From positions 2,976,001 through 3,040,000 of the forward strand of contig NC_015726.1 of the NCBI RefSeq assembly GCF_000219215.1: a DNA stretch of 64,000 nt, read 5' to 3'. The notes under the pieces are model-generated. The model saw only the letters and a list, made by a program, of their open reading frames with translations. It was not told where the DNA came from and did not search any database. Positions 17,115 through 25,446 of this stretch are shown piece after piece; the stretch's first letter is position 1, and the number at the start of each line of letters is the position of its first letter. Source of the DNA: Cupriavidus necator N-1. Lineage in GTDB: Bacteria > Pseudomonadota > Gammaproteobacteria > Burkholderiales > Burkholderiaceae. A program made the translations under genes and the position numbers.

Positions 17115-17797
17115 GACGCTTGCCCTCCCGAGGCCGCGGGTGCGGCCGGTGCAGCGGGCGCCGGCTGTGCCGGTTGGGCCGGTTGGCCCGGCTGGGCCGC
17201 GCCGCCCTTGGCGGTGCCGTAGGCGGTACCCCAGCCGAACACGTCGCCGCCAGTGCCGCGCTTGATCACGCGGTTGCGCAGGATGTCGGCGATCACATCG
17301 CCGTCGCCGCCCAGCAGCGCCTTGGTCGAGCACATCTCGGCGCACAGCGGCAGCTTGCCTTCGGCCAGGCGGTTGCGGCCGTACTTCTCGAACTCGGCTT
17401 CCGAGCCGTTCTTTTCCGGGCCGCCCGCGCAGAAGGTGCACTTGTCCATCTTGCCGCGAACGCCGAAGGTGCCGGTCGACGGGAACTGCGGAGCGCCGAA
17501 CGGGCAGGCGTAGGAACAGTAGCCGCAGCCGATGCAGACGTCCTTGTCGTGCAGCACCACGCCGTCCTCGGTGCGGTAGAAGCAGTCGACCGGGCAGACC
17601 GCCATGCAGGGCGCGTCCGAACAGTGCATGCAGGCCACCGAGATCGATTTCTCGGCGCCGACCATGCCGTCGTTGACGGTGACCACGCGGCGCCGGTTCA
17701 CGCCCCAGGGCACCTCGTGCTCATTCTTGCAGGCAGTGACGCAGCTGTTGCATTCGATGCAGCGCTCGGCGTCACAGATAAATTTCATGCGTGCCAT
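17111..17797 (-). CDS. fdhB: Formate dehydrogenase beta (iron-sulfur) subunit
   Basis: Carries electrons from the molybdenum subunit to the cytochrome b subunit. The 228-residue product has four Cys groups for [4Fe-4S] clusters: CDAERCIECNSC and CVTAC near the N-terminus, CMHCSDAPCMAVCP, CIGCGYCSYACP, and CTFC paired with CAEMC. The C-terminal 35 residues are a low-complexity Gln/Pro/Ala repeat; the C-terminal transmembrane helix of enteric FdnH/FdoH is absent. It starts 15 bases after the fdhA stop, and its stop overlaps the lipoprotein start. Confidence 0.95.
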   Translation of the reverse strand: MARMKFICDAERCIECNSCVTACKNEHEVPWGVNRRRVVTVNDGMVGAEKSISVACMHCSDAPCMAVCPVDCFYRTEDGVVLHDKDVCIGCGYCSYACPFGAPQFPSTGTFGVRGKMDKCTFCAGGPEKNGSEAEFEKYGRNRLAEGKLPLCAEMCSTKALLGGDGDVIADILRNRVIKRGTGGDVFGWGTAYGTAKGGAAQPGQPAQPAQPAPAAPAAPAASGGQAS

Positions 17798-17812
17798 GGT
17801 GTCCCTCTGCCC

Positions 17813-20800
17813 TTATGCAAACCGCTCGATCTGGCAAACGGTGGTCTTGGTTTCCTGCATCATCGTGACCGCGTCATAGCCGTAGGTGGTGGCCGTGTTG
17901 ACCGCCTCGCCCCGCACCACCGGCATCGCGCCCTCCGGGTAGTAGTCCTTCAGGTCCTTGCCCTCCCACCAGCCCGAGAAATGGAACGGGATAAACGCGG
18001 TATCGGGCCCTACCCGCTCGGTCACCAGCGCGCGCACCTTGATGCGGGCCCCGGTGGGTGTCTTCACCCAGCAGAAGTCACCGTTGCGGATGCCGCGGTC
18101 GGACGCCGCGCGCGGGTTGATCTCGACGAAGTTCTCCTGCTGCAGTTCGGCCAGCCACGGGTTGGAGCGGGTTTCCTCGCCGCCGCCCTCGTACTCGACC
18201 AGCCGCCCGGAGGTCAAGATGATCGGGAACTTCTCATAGACCTTGTTCTCGATATTGCGCTGCTGCACCGACTTGTACAGCGTCGGCAGCCGCCAGAACG
18301 CCATCTTGTCGTCGTGGGTCGGGTACTTGGCGACCATGTCGGGGCGCGTGGAGTACAGCGGCTCGCGATGCTGCGGGATCGCGTCGGGGAAGTTCCATAC
18401 CACCGCGCGCGCCTTGGCGTTGCCAAACGGATGGCAGCCATGGTTCTTCAGCACCACGCGCTGGATGCCGCCCGACAGGTCGGTCTTCCAGTTCTTGCCT
18501 TCGGCCTTGGCCTTCTCGGCATCGGTCAGGTCGTCCCACCAGCCCAGCTTCTTCAGCAGCACATGATCGAACTCCGGATAGCCGGTGGTGATCTCCGCGC
18601 CCAGCGAGCAAGAGCCGTCCTCGGCCAGCAGATTGACGCCATCGCGCTCCACGCCGAAGTTGGCGCGGAAGTTGCCGCCGCCGTCCATCACGTGCTTGCT
18701 CGTGTCGTACAGATTGGGCGAGCCCGGGTGCTTCAGTTCCGGCGTGCCGTAGCACGGCCACGGCAGGCCGAAGAAGTCGCCGGTCAGGTCGTAGCCGGTC
18801 ACCGGGTCCTTGCCCGCCTTGCAGCGCAGCGTCTTGACGTCGAACATCTGCATATTGCGCATATGCGACTTCAACCGCTCCGGCGACTGGCCGGTGTAGC
18901 CGATGGTCCAGTTGCTGGCGTTGATCTCGCGCAGGATCGATTCCGGCTCAGGCTCCATCCAGGTGCGGCCGGCGCGCTTGACCTCGATCAGCTTCATGTT
19001 CTTCGACAGTTCCTTGCCGAAGCCGAGCCGATCGGCAAACGCCTGCATCAGCGTATGGTCGGGCATCGACTCGAACAGCGGCTCGATGACCTTTTCGCGC
19101 CATTGCAGCGAGCGGTTCGACGCCGTGCACGTGCCCGAGGTCTCGAACTGCGTGCAGGCCGGCAGCAGGTACACCGCGCGGTTCGGGTTGACCTTGTCGC
19201 CCTCGGCCGGCGGCATGTTGGCCATGGCCGCGGTCGCCGACGGATAGGGGTCGACCACCACCAGCAGGTCGAGCTTGTCCAGCGCCTTCTTCATCTCCAG
19301 GCCACGCGTCTGCGAGTTCGGGGCATGGCCCCAGAAGAACACGCCGCGCACGTTGTTGTCCTGGTCGATCAGCTCGTTCTTCTCGGTGACGATATCGATC
19401 CAGCGCGACACCGTGGTGCCGGACTTCTCCATCATCGCCTGCGAGGCAAACTGCTTCTTGATCCATTCGTAGTCCACGCCCCACACCGCGGCGTAGTGCT
19501 TCCAAGCGCCGGTGGCCAGGCCGTAGTAGCCCGGCAGCGAGTCCGGGTTGGGGCCCACGTCGGTGGCACCCTGCACGTTGTCATGGCCGCGGAAGATGTT
19601 GGCGCCGCCGCCCGACACGCCGATATTGCCCAGCGCCAACTGCACGATGCACGAGGCGCGCACGATCGCGTTGCCAATGGTGTGCTGGGTCTGGCCCATG
19701 CACCACACCAGCGTGCTGGGGCGGTTCTTGGCCATGATCTCGGCGACCATCTTCACCTGCGCCTCGGGCACGCCGCAGACTTCCTCGACCTTGTCGGGGG
19801 TCCACTTAGCCAGCACCTCTTCCTTGACCTTGTCCATGCCATAGACCCGGTCATGCAGGTACTTCTGGTCTTCCCAGCCGTTCTGGAAGATGTGGTACAG
19901 CACGCCGAACAGGAACGCGATATCGGTGCCCGAGCGGATCCGCACATAGTGCTGGGCCTTGGCCGCGGTGCGCGTGTAGCGCGGGTCGACCACGATCACC
20001 TTGCAGCCGTTCTCCTTGGCGTGCAGCAGGTGCAGCATCGACACCGGGTGCGCCTCGGCCGCGTTGGAGCCGATATACAGCGCTGCCTTCGCGTTCTGCA
20101 TATCGTTGTACGAGTTGGTCATCGCCCCGTAGCCCCAGGTATTCGCCACGCCCGCCACAGTGGTGGAGTGGCAGATACGCGCCTGGTGGTCGGTGTTGTT
20201 GGTGCCGAAGAACGACACCCACTTGCGCAGCAGATAGGACTGCTCATTGCTGTGCTTGGACGAACCGACGAAGAACATCGAGTCCGGGCCGGTCTGCTGG
20301 CGGATCTCCTTCATCTTGGCGGTGATCTCATCCAGCGCCTGGTCCCAGCTGATGCGCTTGTACTTGCCGTTGACCAGCTTCATCGGGTACTTGAGGCGGT
20401 ATTCGCCGTGGCCGTGCTCACGCAGCGCCGCGCCCTTGGCGCAGTGCGCGCCCAGGTTGATGGGCGAATCGAACACCGGCTCCTGGCGGATCCACACGCC
20501 GTTCTGCACCACCGCGTCGACCGCGCAGCCGACCGAGCAGTGGCCGCACACGGTGCGCCTGACCACGATGCCGGTCTTGCCGTCGGCTGCCGCCTTCTTG
20601 TCGTCGGCGGCGTCCGCCTTGCGGATCAGCGTCAGCTGCGAAGCCGCCAGCCCGGCACCGACGCCGATGCCAGAGCGCTTGAGGAAGCTGCGGCGGTCCA
20701 TGGTCGGCATCGCGCCGGCCAGGCTGGCCGCGAGCCGCTGCGAGAGTCGGCCGGAGGCTGCGCCGGCAGGTTCAGGCCGGTTGGCCAGGCCGTCAGCGAG

Positions 20801-20845
20801 GCGGGCGGATGCGCCCTGCGCCGCGCGTTTGCGGGTCAAGATCAT
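17813..20845 (-). CDS. fdhA: Formate dehydrogenase alpha (molybdopterin) subunit
   Basis: Oxidises formate to CO2 at a bis-MGD molybdenum centre on the periplasmic side. The 1010-residue product has a twin-arginine motif DRRSFLKRSG (about 50-59), a [4Fe-4S] site with Cys 100, 103, 107 and 135, and the active-site segment ARICHSTTVAG where Cys225 stands in place of the selenocysteine of the E. coli enzymes. A C-terminal molydopterin dinucleotide-binding domain follows. About 45 residues precede the usual Tat start; GAGGTGAG ahead of the ATG at 20845 supports the long form, though an internal ATG at 20710 is possible. Co-transcribed with fdhB and fdhC. Confidence 0.96.
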   Translation of the reverse strand: MILTRKRAAQGASARLADGLANRPEPAGAASGRLSQRLAASLAGAMPTMDRRSFLKRSGIGVGAGLAASQLTLIRKADAADDKKAAADGKTGIVVRRTVCGHCSVGCAVDAVVQNGVWIRQEPVFDSPINLGAHCAKGAALREHGHGEYRLKYPMKLVNGKYKRISWDQALDEITAKMKEIRQQTGPDSMFFVGSSKHSNEQSYLLRKWVSFFGTNNTDHQARICHSTTVAGVANTWGYGAMTNSYNDMQNAKAALYIGSNAAEAHPVSMLHLLHAKENGCKVIVVDPRYTRTAAKAQHYVRIRSGTDIAFLFGVLYHIFQNGWEDQKYLHDRVYGMDKVKEEVLAKWTPDKVEEVCGVPEAQVKMVAEIMAKNRPSTLVWCMGQTQHTIGNAIVRASCIVQLALGNIGVSGGGANIFRGHDNVQGATDVGPNPDSLPGYYGLATGAWKHYAAVWGVDYEWIKKQFASQAMMEKSGTTVSRWIDIVTEKNELIDQDNNVRGVFFWGHAPNSQTRGLEMKKALDKLDLLVVVDPYPSATAAMANMPPAEGDKVNPNRAVYLLPACTQFETSGTCTASNRSLQWREKVIEPLFESMPDHTLMQAFADRLGFGKELSKNMKLIEVKRAGRTWMEPEPESILREINASNWTIGYTGQSPERLKSHMRNMQMFDVKTLRCKAGKDPVTGYDLTGDFFGLPWPCYGTPELKHPGSPNLYDTSKHVMDGGGNFRANFGVERDGVNLLAEDGSCSLGAEITTGYPEFDHVLLKKLGWWDDLTDAEKAKAEGKNWKTDLSGGIQRVVLKNHGCHPFGNAKARAVVWNFPDAIPQHREPLYSTRPDMVAKYPTHDDKMAFWRLPTLYKSVQQRNIENKVYEKFPIILTSGRLVEYEGGGEETRSNPWLAELQQENFVEINPRAASDRGIRNGDFCWVKTPTGARIKVRALVTERVGPDTAFIPFHFSGWWEGKDLKDYYPEGAMPVVRGEAVNTATTYGYDAVTMMQETKTTVCQIERFA

Positions 20846-20916
20846 GTCTCACCTCAGATGCGGACGCTGGTCGCGTCCGGTTGCAGGCGGCGCGGCAGAC
20901 CACACCGCCCTGGCAG

Positions 20917-21132
20917 TTACACCAGCGTGGTCCGGTAGTACTTGCGGATGTGGTCAGAGACCCGGTAACCCTTGCTGTCCGACGGAGGATCGGTGGGTTC
21001 CGGCAGAGCTGCGGCCTGGCCCGGCATGGCCGGACCGCGCGCGGTCAGCGCTGCCGCACCCGTAGCGGCAGCCACAACTCCAGCGCCCGCGAGAAACGTG
21101 CGGCGCGCGACCCTGGTTTGCTTCTCTGTCAT
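20917..21132 (-). CDS. Formate dehydrogenase region Tat-target peptide
   Basis: A 71-residue protein, MTEKQTRVARRTFLAGAG followed by an Ala-rich hydrophobic stretch: a full twin-arginine signal (RRTFLAG) with only about 40 mature residues ending YRVSDHIRKYYRTTLV. It matches the short family found immediately upstream of formate dehydrogenase alpha genes (formate dehydrogenase region Tat target). It is the first gene after the 198-base control region and lies 71 bases ahead of fdhA. Probably an assembly or localisation partner of the Tat-exported complex; the mechanism is not known. Confidence 0.85.
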   Translation of the reverse strand: MTEKQTRVARRTFLAGAGVVAAATGAAALTARGPAMPGQAAALPEPTDPPSDSKGYRVSDHIRKYYRTTLV

Positions 21133-21172
21133 GTGGGGGCTCCTCGGCTGTCCAAGCCCGATGGTTTTAGCC

Positions 21173-21190
21173 GTTATGCGTTGTTATGCA
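21173..21190 (-). promoter_or_regulatory. Tandem GTTATGC repeats in the formate dehydrogenase control region
   Basis: Two copies of GTTATGC (21173-21179 and 21183-21189) are spaced exactly 10 bases apart, one helical turn, in the only clearly AT-rich part of the 198-base gap between the TorD-like gene and the Tat-target gene. A TAGAAT -10-like box for the minus strand overlaps 21192-21197. This is where a regulator of the fdhA-fdhD run would be expected. No regulator is identified. Confidence 0.3.
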
Positions 21191-21330
21191 TATTCTAGAA
21201 TCATCTAGCAGGAAAGACCATGATATGCACGGGTTTTTCCTTACTTTCCAACCCATTTTCGGTAAGCGGCTGCCATGGGCCCGCGGCGCTAAAGAAGCCT
21301 CGAAGCGCGCCGATATTCAATGCCGCCCGC

Positions 21331-21963
21331 TCAATGCATCTCGAGCGCCACAGCCTCCACGCCGGTAAACGCGCCCAGCAAGCCGGCCACGCCGCGATAG
21401 AAACGCGCCTGCGGGTGCGTCGTCACTGCATCGCACAATCGCTCCACCCAGGGCTGCAGGTGCTGCGCATAGAAACGCTGCTGCTCGCCCAGGTTGGACA
21501 CCGACAGGTCGTCGCCCGCCACCAGGAATCGCATCACCTCGCACAGCGTGGCGATATGGTCCTCGGTCTCGCTGACATCTTCATGGCGCTCCAGGCCGTA
21601 GCGGGCCAGGTCTTCGCGCAGCGCCACCAGCGGGCGCTCGTTCAGGAAGCCGGTCATGTAGAAGGAGCCGTACAGGAATACATCCTGGCGGCCCACGCCC
21701 ACGAACAGCTGCCGGTACTCCTCCTCGGCCTCGGCCGCGGTGGTCTCAGATGCTGCATCGCACAACGCGTTCCATGCCTTGCCCAGCACGGTGTTCGCGT
21801 CCTCGCCCACGGCGCGGTTGGCGGCGATGTGGTGCAGCAGCGCGGCATCGGGCGCGTGGTAGAACAGCGTGGCGAGCAGGCCATAGAGGTCGGCGCGGGC
21901 GGTGTCCTCGGCATCGTCGGCCGGCGGCGCGGCGGTGAGCTGGATCGGCTGGAAATCTGTCAT
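21331..21963 (-). CDS. TorD/DmsD-family redox enzyme maturation chaperone
   Basis: A 210-residue all-helical protein of the TorD family, starting MTDFQPIQLTAAPP. It has the family layout: RADLYGLLATLFYHAPD in the first helix, EEEYRQLFVGVGRQDVFLYGSFYMTGFLNERPL in the conserved middle (split here by family variation), and EDHIATLCEVMRFLV. TorD proteins bind Tat signals and hold molybdoenzymes until the cofactor is inserted; the expected client is FdhA next door. It is 34 bases downstream of the polyferredoxin gene and probably the last gene of the apbC-led run. Confidence 0.9.
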   Translation of the reverse strand: MTDFQPIQLTAAPPADDAEDTARADLYGLLATLFYHAPDAALLHHIAANRAVGEDANTVLGKAWNALCDAASETTAAEAEEEYRQLFVGVGRQDVFLYGSFYMTGFLNERPLVALREDLARYGLERHEDVSETEDHIATLCEVMRFLVAGDDLSVSNLGEQQRFYAQHLQPWVERLCDAVTTHPQARFYRGVAGLLGAFTGVEAVALEMH

Positions 21964-21997
21964 GTCGTGATGATTTGTCCTGGGTGGCCGGCCGCCG

Positions 21998-24163
21998 TCA
22001 GCGCAGCGTGGCGCCGGTGGCGGTTCCCGTGTCGCGCTCTATCATGTCGATGACGCGGCAGTCAGGGCACATCTTCAGGCGCTCGGCCGCGGCGCCAGCA
22101 AAGGCCGGATGGCCGGCCAGGCGCACCAGCATCGACTCCACCATCTGCGCCGTGCCGAACGGCTTGGCGCAGCGGACGCAATGGAACGGCTGGGTCTCGT
22201 TGAGGGTCACCGGGCGGCGCGCCGCGTCGCCGGCCAGCAGGCGCGGCACCAGGCTGATGGCGTCTTCCGGGCAAGTCTTCTCGCACAGCCCGCACTGCAC
22301 GCAGTTGCGCTCGATAAAGCTGAGCACCGGGCGCTCGGGGTTGTCGCGCAGCGCCTGCGACGGACACGCGCCGACGCAGGCCATGCACATGGTGCACTTG
22401 CCCGTATCCACCGCGATCGCGCCGATCGGCGCGCCAGCCGGCAGCGGCACGCTTTGCGCGGGCACTGGCGCGTGCCGCGCTAGGTGGTCCAGCACAAAGT
22501 CCAGCATCTCGCGCTTGGCCGCGACGGGGCCGAACGGCGCCGGCGGCAATGCGTTGCGGCCAGGGCGCAGCGCCGCCAGGCCGGCATCCAGCGCCAGGGT
22601 ATCGGCGGCCTCGACCAGCGACAGCACCTCGCCGTCATAACCCAGGCCCGCCAGCATGGCGCGCCCGACCGCGATCTGCTCCAGCAGCGCGGTGCGGTAC
22701 TGCGGTGCCTCGTCGCCGGTCAGCAGCACCGCTACGCGGCTGGCGCCCCAGCACAGCGCGGCGAGCCATAGCTCCAGCCCCGCCGAGGCCGGGTGGAACA
22801 GCGACAACGGCATCACATTGGCGGGCACGCCCTTGGCCTTGCCGCCACGAGCGGAACGGCCCAGTGCCAGCAGCGCGGGCGTGCCGTATTCCTCGCCGTG
22901 CAGCAGCACCACCGGATCGCGCGCGCCGGCCTGGCGGTACGCTGACAGCAGCGTCCTCAGGCGCGCGCCCGTCACCTCCGGCCCCGGGTAGCCATAGCTG
23001 ATGGCCCCGCTCGGGCACACGGTAGTGCAGGCACCGCAGCCCATGCACAGGTTGGGCGTGACCTCGATGCGTCCCTTGCCGTCATGCCAGCGCGAGCCGA
23101 TGGCCTCGGTCGAGCAGATGTCGATGCAGGCGGTGCAGCCGGTGGTCTGGTTGCGGCCATGCGCGCACAGGTTTTCCTTGTAGCGGAAGAATTTCGGCTT
23201 CTCGAACTCGCCCACCAGCCCCGCCAGCATCAGCGCCTGGGCCTGCTGGTGCGAGGCATCGGCGCCGGCGTGCAGGTAGCCCTGCGGCGGCTGGTGCATG
23301 GTGAAGGCGGGCGTGTCGCACAGGTCGAAGACCAGGTCGAAGCGCCCCTGCACAGTGCCCTGCGGGCGGTCGAAGTCGATCGCCGCGGCGGCGCCGCAGG
23401 CGCGCACGCAAGCACGGTGCGAGCGGCAGCGCGACAGGTCGACCTGGTAGCTGAAATCGATCGCGTCTTCGGGACAGGCGTCGATGCAGGCGTTGCAGCG
23501 GGTGCACAGGTCCAGGTCGATCGGGTTGCTGCGGCCTGCGCCGGTCTCCCAGCTGGCCTCGAATGCACCGAGCCAGCCCGTCAGCGAGGCCAGCCGGCCG
23601 CTGTGGACCGGATAAGCGCGCGCCGCCGGCTGCGCCGCGGCGCCTTCACGCCTGTCGCTGCCGGTCAGCAGCACCGTGACCTCCAGCTGCATCGCGGCCA
23701 GCCGCTCAGCCCACGGCAGCGCCCGCTGGGCCGGGCCCAGCACCAGCACCGCGCCGTCGGACCGGTAATCCACCACCGGCACCGGGTCAGGCTCCGGCAG
23801 CGCGGCCACGGCCAGCAGCGCGGCGATCTTGGCATTGGCGGTCTTCGGGTCGCGCCGGGCGCCCTGTGACCAGCCGCCGGTCTCGCGGATATTGACGAAG
23901 CGCACCGGCGCGGTCACCACCGGGCGGCCATCGCTGCCCTGCGCGGCTTGCGCTGCAACTTCAGTAAATAGCTGGCGTTCCTGCGTGCAGGCGACGATGA
24001 CGTCGTCGGTGCCGTCGAGCGCGGCGGTGAAGTCGCCGATCTCGCGCCGGCACAGCAGGTGATGGACCTTCAAGGGGCCCTGGTTGGCGTCCTTGGTTGC
24101 TTCGGACAATGCCGCCCCGTCAAGCGGCATGGTGTCGTTGCAGTTGCAGATCAGCGTCGGCAT
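21998..24163 (-). CDS. Polyferredoxin-like 4Fe-4S protein of the formate dehydrogenase region
   Basis: A 721-residue cytoplasmic protein with no signal peptide. Cys groups read as [4Fe-4S] sites lie at about 220-230 (CTRCNACIDACP), 246-256, 333-350, 373-383 (CMGCGACTTVCP), 590-600 (CTMCMACVGACP) and 621-631 (CVQCGLCEKTCP). An N-terminal domain has CNCN and further Cys at about 38 and 59, and a C-terminal CxxC pair (662-665 and 699-702) looks like a zinc ribbon. No flavin or molybdenum domain is evident. Similar proteins recur beside DUF3305/DUF3306 and formate dehydrogenase genes in proteobacteria. An electron-transfer or maturation role is inferred from context only. Confidence 0.88.
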   Translation of the reverse strand: MPTLICNCNDTMPLDGAALSEATKDANQGPLKVHHLLCRREIGDFTAALDGTDDVIVACTQERQLFTEVAAQAAQGSDGRPVVTAPVRFVNIRETGGWSQGARRDPKTANAKIAALLAVAALPEPDPVPVVDYRSDGAVLVLGPAQRALPWAERLAAMQLEVTVLLTGSDRREGAAAQPAARAYPVHSGRLASLTGWLGAFEASWETGAGRSNPIDLDLCTRCNACIDACPEDAIDFSYQVDLSRCRSHRACVRACGAAAAIDFDRPQGTVQGRFDLVFDLCDTPAFTMHQPPQGYLHAGADASHQQAQALMLAGLVGEFEKPKFFRYKENLCAHGRNQTTGCTACIDICSTEAIGSRWHDGKGRIEVTPNLCMGCGACTTVCPSGAISYGYPGPEVTGARLRTLLSAYRQAGARDPVVLLHGEEYGTPALLALGRSARGGKAKGVPANVMPLSLFHPASAGLELWLAALCWGASRVAVLLTGDEAPQYRTALLEQIAVGRAMLAGLGYDGEVLSLVEAADTLALDAGLAALRPGRNALPPAPFGPVAAKREMLDFVLDHLARHAPVPAQSVPLPAGAPIGAIAVDTGKCTMCMACVGACPSQALRDNPERPVLSFIERNCVQCGLCEKTCPEDAISLVPRLLAGDAARRPVTLNETQPFHCVRCAKPFGTAQMVESMLVRLAGHPAFAGAAAERLKMCPDCRVIDMIERDTGTATGATLR

Positions 24164-24264
24164 GGCGAATGCGGCTGACCGGTCCGGACGTCCTTCTTGG
24201 CGAGGGGTCTGCGGGCCGGCGGATTGTGGGGATGCCTATTGTAGGCTGCGCTGCACCTGCGGGG

Positions 24265-24858
24265 CTACGCGCATTTATGCGGGTCTTGCGGGCCCTGTTC
24301 TGCGCTTTGACTTACCGTTTGCTGCGGCGTTTCGACTGGTGAGGGTATGTCCGTAGTGTCGGCGCTCTCGCCGGATTCGGCGAACTCGGCGGGCGTCGCC
24401 GACGGTACATCCACAGGCCCCGCGGCAGCGGCCGCGGCCTGTGCCGCCGCGCGTTCCTCGTCGGTCGGCTCGAACAGGCCCAGCGTCTCGGCCTGGCGCA
24501 GCTGGCGCAGGATCTCCGGCGGGATCGGGTCGGGCTTGCTGTAGTCGTCGATATAGATGTCGAGCCCGTCCATCACATTGAAGTGCGGATCGGCGAACAG
24601 CGTCTTCAGCGCCGCGCGCTTGACCGATTCATCCACGCCGCGGGCCACAAACCGGGCGATCTCGTCGCCGGGGCGCAGCGCCGCCACGTCCTCCAGCGTC
24701 GGGGCCGGTACCTGCGGCGCTTCGGGCGCGGCCCCGGTGGCCACGGGGACGGCGTCGGCAACAACTGCCGGTGGTGCCGGTTCGGCCGGCACGGGCACGC
24801 CCTCCCGCACCGCGGCCTTGCGGCGCGACCAGCGCGACAGGAAGGACGAATCGCTCAT
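24265..24858 (-). CDS. DUF3306 domain protein
   Basis: A 197-residue protein starting MSDSSFLSRWSRRKAAVREG, the usual DUF3306 opening. The conserved core (about 52-130) includes LRPGDEIARFVARGVDESVKR, ALKTLFADPHFNVMDGLDIYIDDYS and PEILRQLRQAETLGLF. Ala/Pro-rich linkers surround it and there is no signal peptide or membrane segment. It lies 27 bases after the DUF3305 gene and 101 bases before the polyferredoxin. The function is unknown; the family occurs in formate dehydrogenase regions, so an accessory role in maturation is the natural guess. Confidence 0.88.
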   Translation of the reverse strand: MSDSSFLSRWSRRKAAVREGVPVPAEPAPPAVVADAVPVATGAAPEAPQVPAPTLEDVAALRPGDEIARFVARGVDESVKRAALKTLFADPHFNVMDGLDIYIDDYSKPDPIPPEILRQLRQAETLGLFEPTDEERAAAQAAAAAAGPVDVPSATPAEFAESGESADTTDIPSPVETPQQTVSQSAEQGPQDPHKCA

Positions 24859-24885
24859 CGGCAGGGCAAGCTCAGGTCGTCAGGA

Positions 24886-25419
24886 TCAGTAGCGGGCGCG
24901 GTCTTCCGGCGCCTTGAAGGATTCGGGCCGGCGCCGCTGCTTGGGCTCGGGCCGGTAGTGCTCGTCGACATAGGCCTGCAGCCACTCGCGCTGCTCGGGC
25001 GCCAGCGGCACGTTCTCGACGGTCTCGCCGGCATCGAGCCACCGCCCGGCCTCGTTGTACGACAGCGTCACGGTCATCGGCACCGGATGTGCCTCTGCGC
25101 CATCGCCGTCGTCCTCCGGCATGCGCCACAGCACGAACCAGCACGGCGTAGTCGAGGTCAGGTTCAGGTAATAGCCTTCGCCCTGGTCGCGGAACAGCGT
25201 CACCTCAAAGCCCGGGTACAGCCAGTGCGCGCCATGGGCGTCATGCTCCAGGCACACGGGGTGCGTGCCGAACTCGCCAAGGTCCGGCAGCACCGCGTCC
25301 AGCTCCCACTTCCATGGCTGCCAGCGGTTGGCCAGCGCGACCTTGCGCATCACCACCGCCATGGTGACGGCGGGGCGGGCTCCGGGTGCCGGCAGGTCGG
25401 GGGTAGGCTGGCTTTCCAT
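24886..25419 (-). CDS. DUF3305 domain protein
   Basis: A 177-residue cytoplasmic protein. The core has VVMRKVALANRWQPWKWEL (about 22-40), the pattern LYPGFEVTLFRDQGEGYYLNL, CWFVLWRM, and VTLSYNEAGRWLDAGETVENVPL, all matching DUF3305. It lies 27 bases after the apbC stop and 27 bases before the DUF3306 gene. These two uncharacterised families travel together next to formate dehydrogenase genes. The sequence gives no catalytic motif, so no reaction is proposed. Confidence 0.88.
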   Translation of the reverse strand: MESQPTPDLPAPGARPAVTMAVVMRKVALANRWQPWKWELDAVLPDLGEFGTHPVCLEHDAHGAHWLYPGFEVTLFRDQGEGYYLNLTSTTPCWFVLWRMPEDDGDGAEAHPVPMTVTLSYNEAGRWLDAGETVENVPLAPEQREWLQAYVDEHYRPEPKQRRRPESFKAPEDRARY

Positions 25420-25446
25420 GGTTGCTGCGCGCGGCGCGGCGCGCCC

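Noticed and set aside
17120..20938. Very long plus-strand open frame opposite fdhA and fdhB
   Set aside because: It is antisense to fdhA and fdhB. In this GC-rich DNA the frame opposite biased codons stays open; its translation is low-complexity Arg/His/Ala/Val without recognisable motifs.
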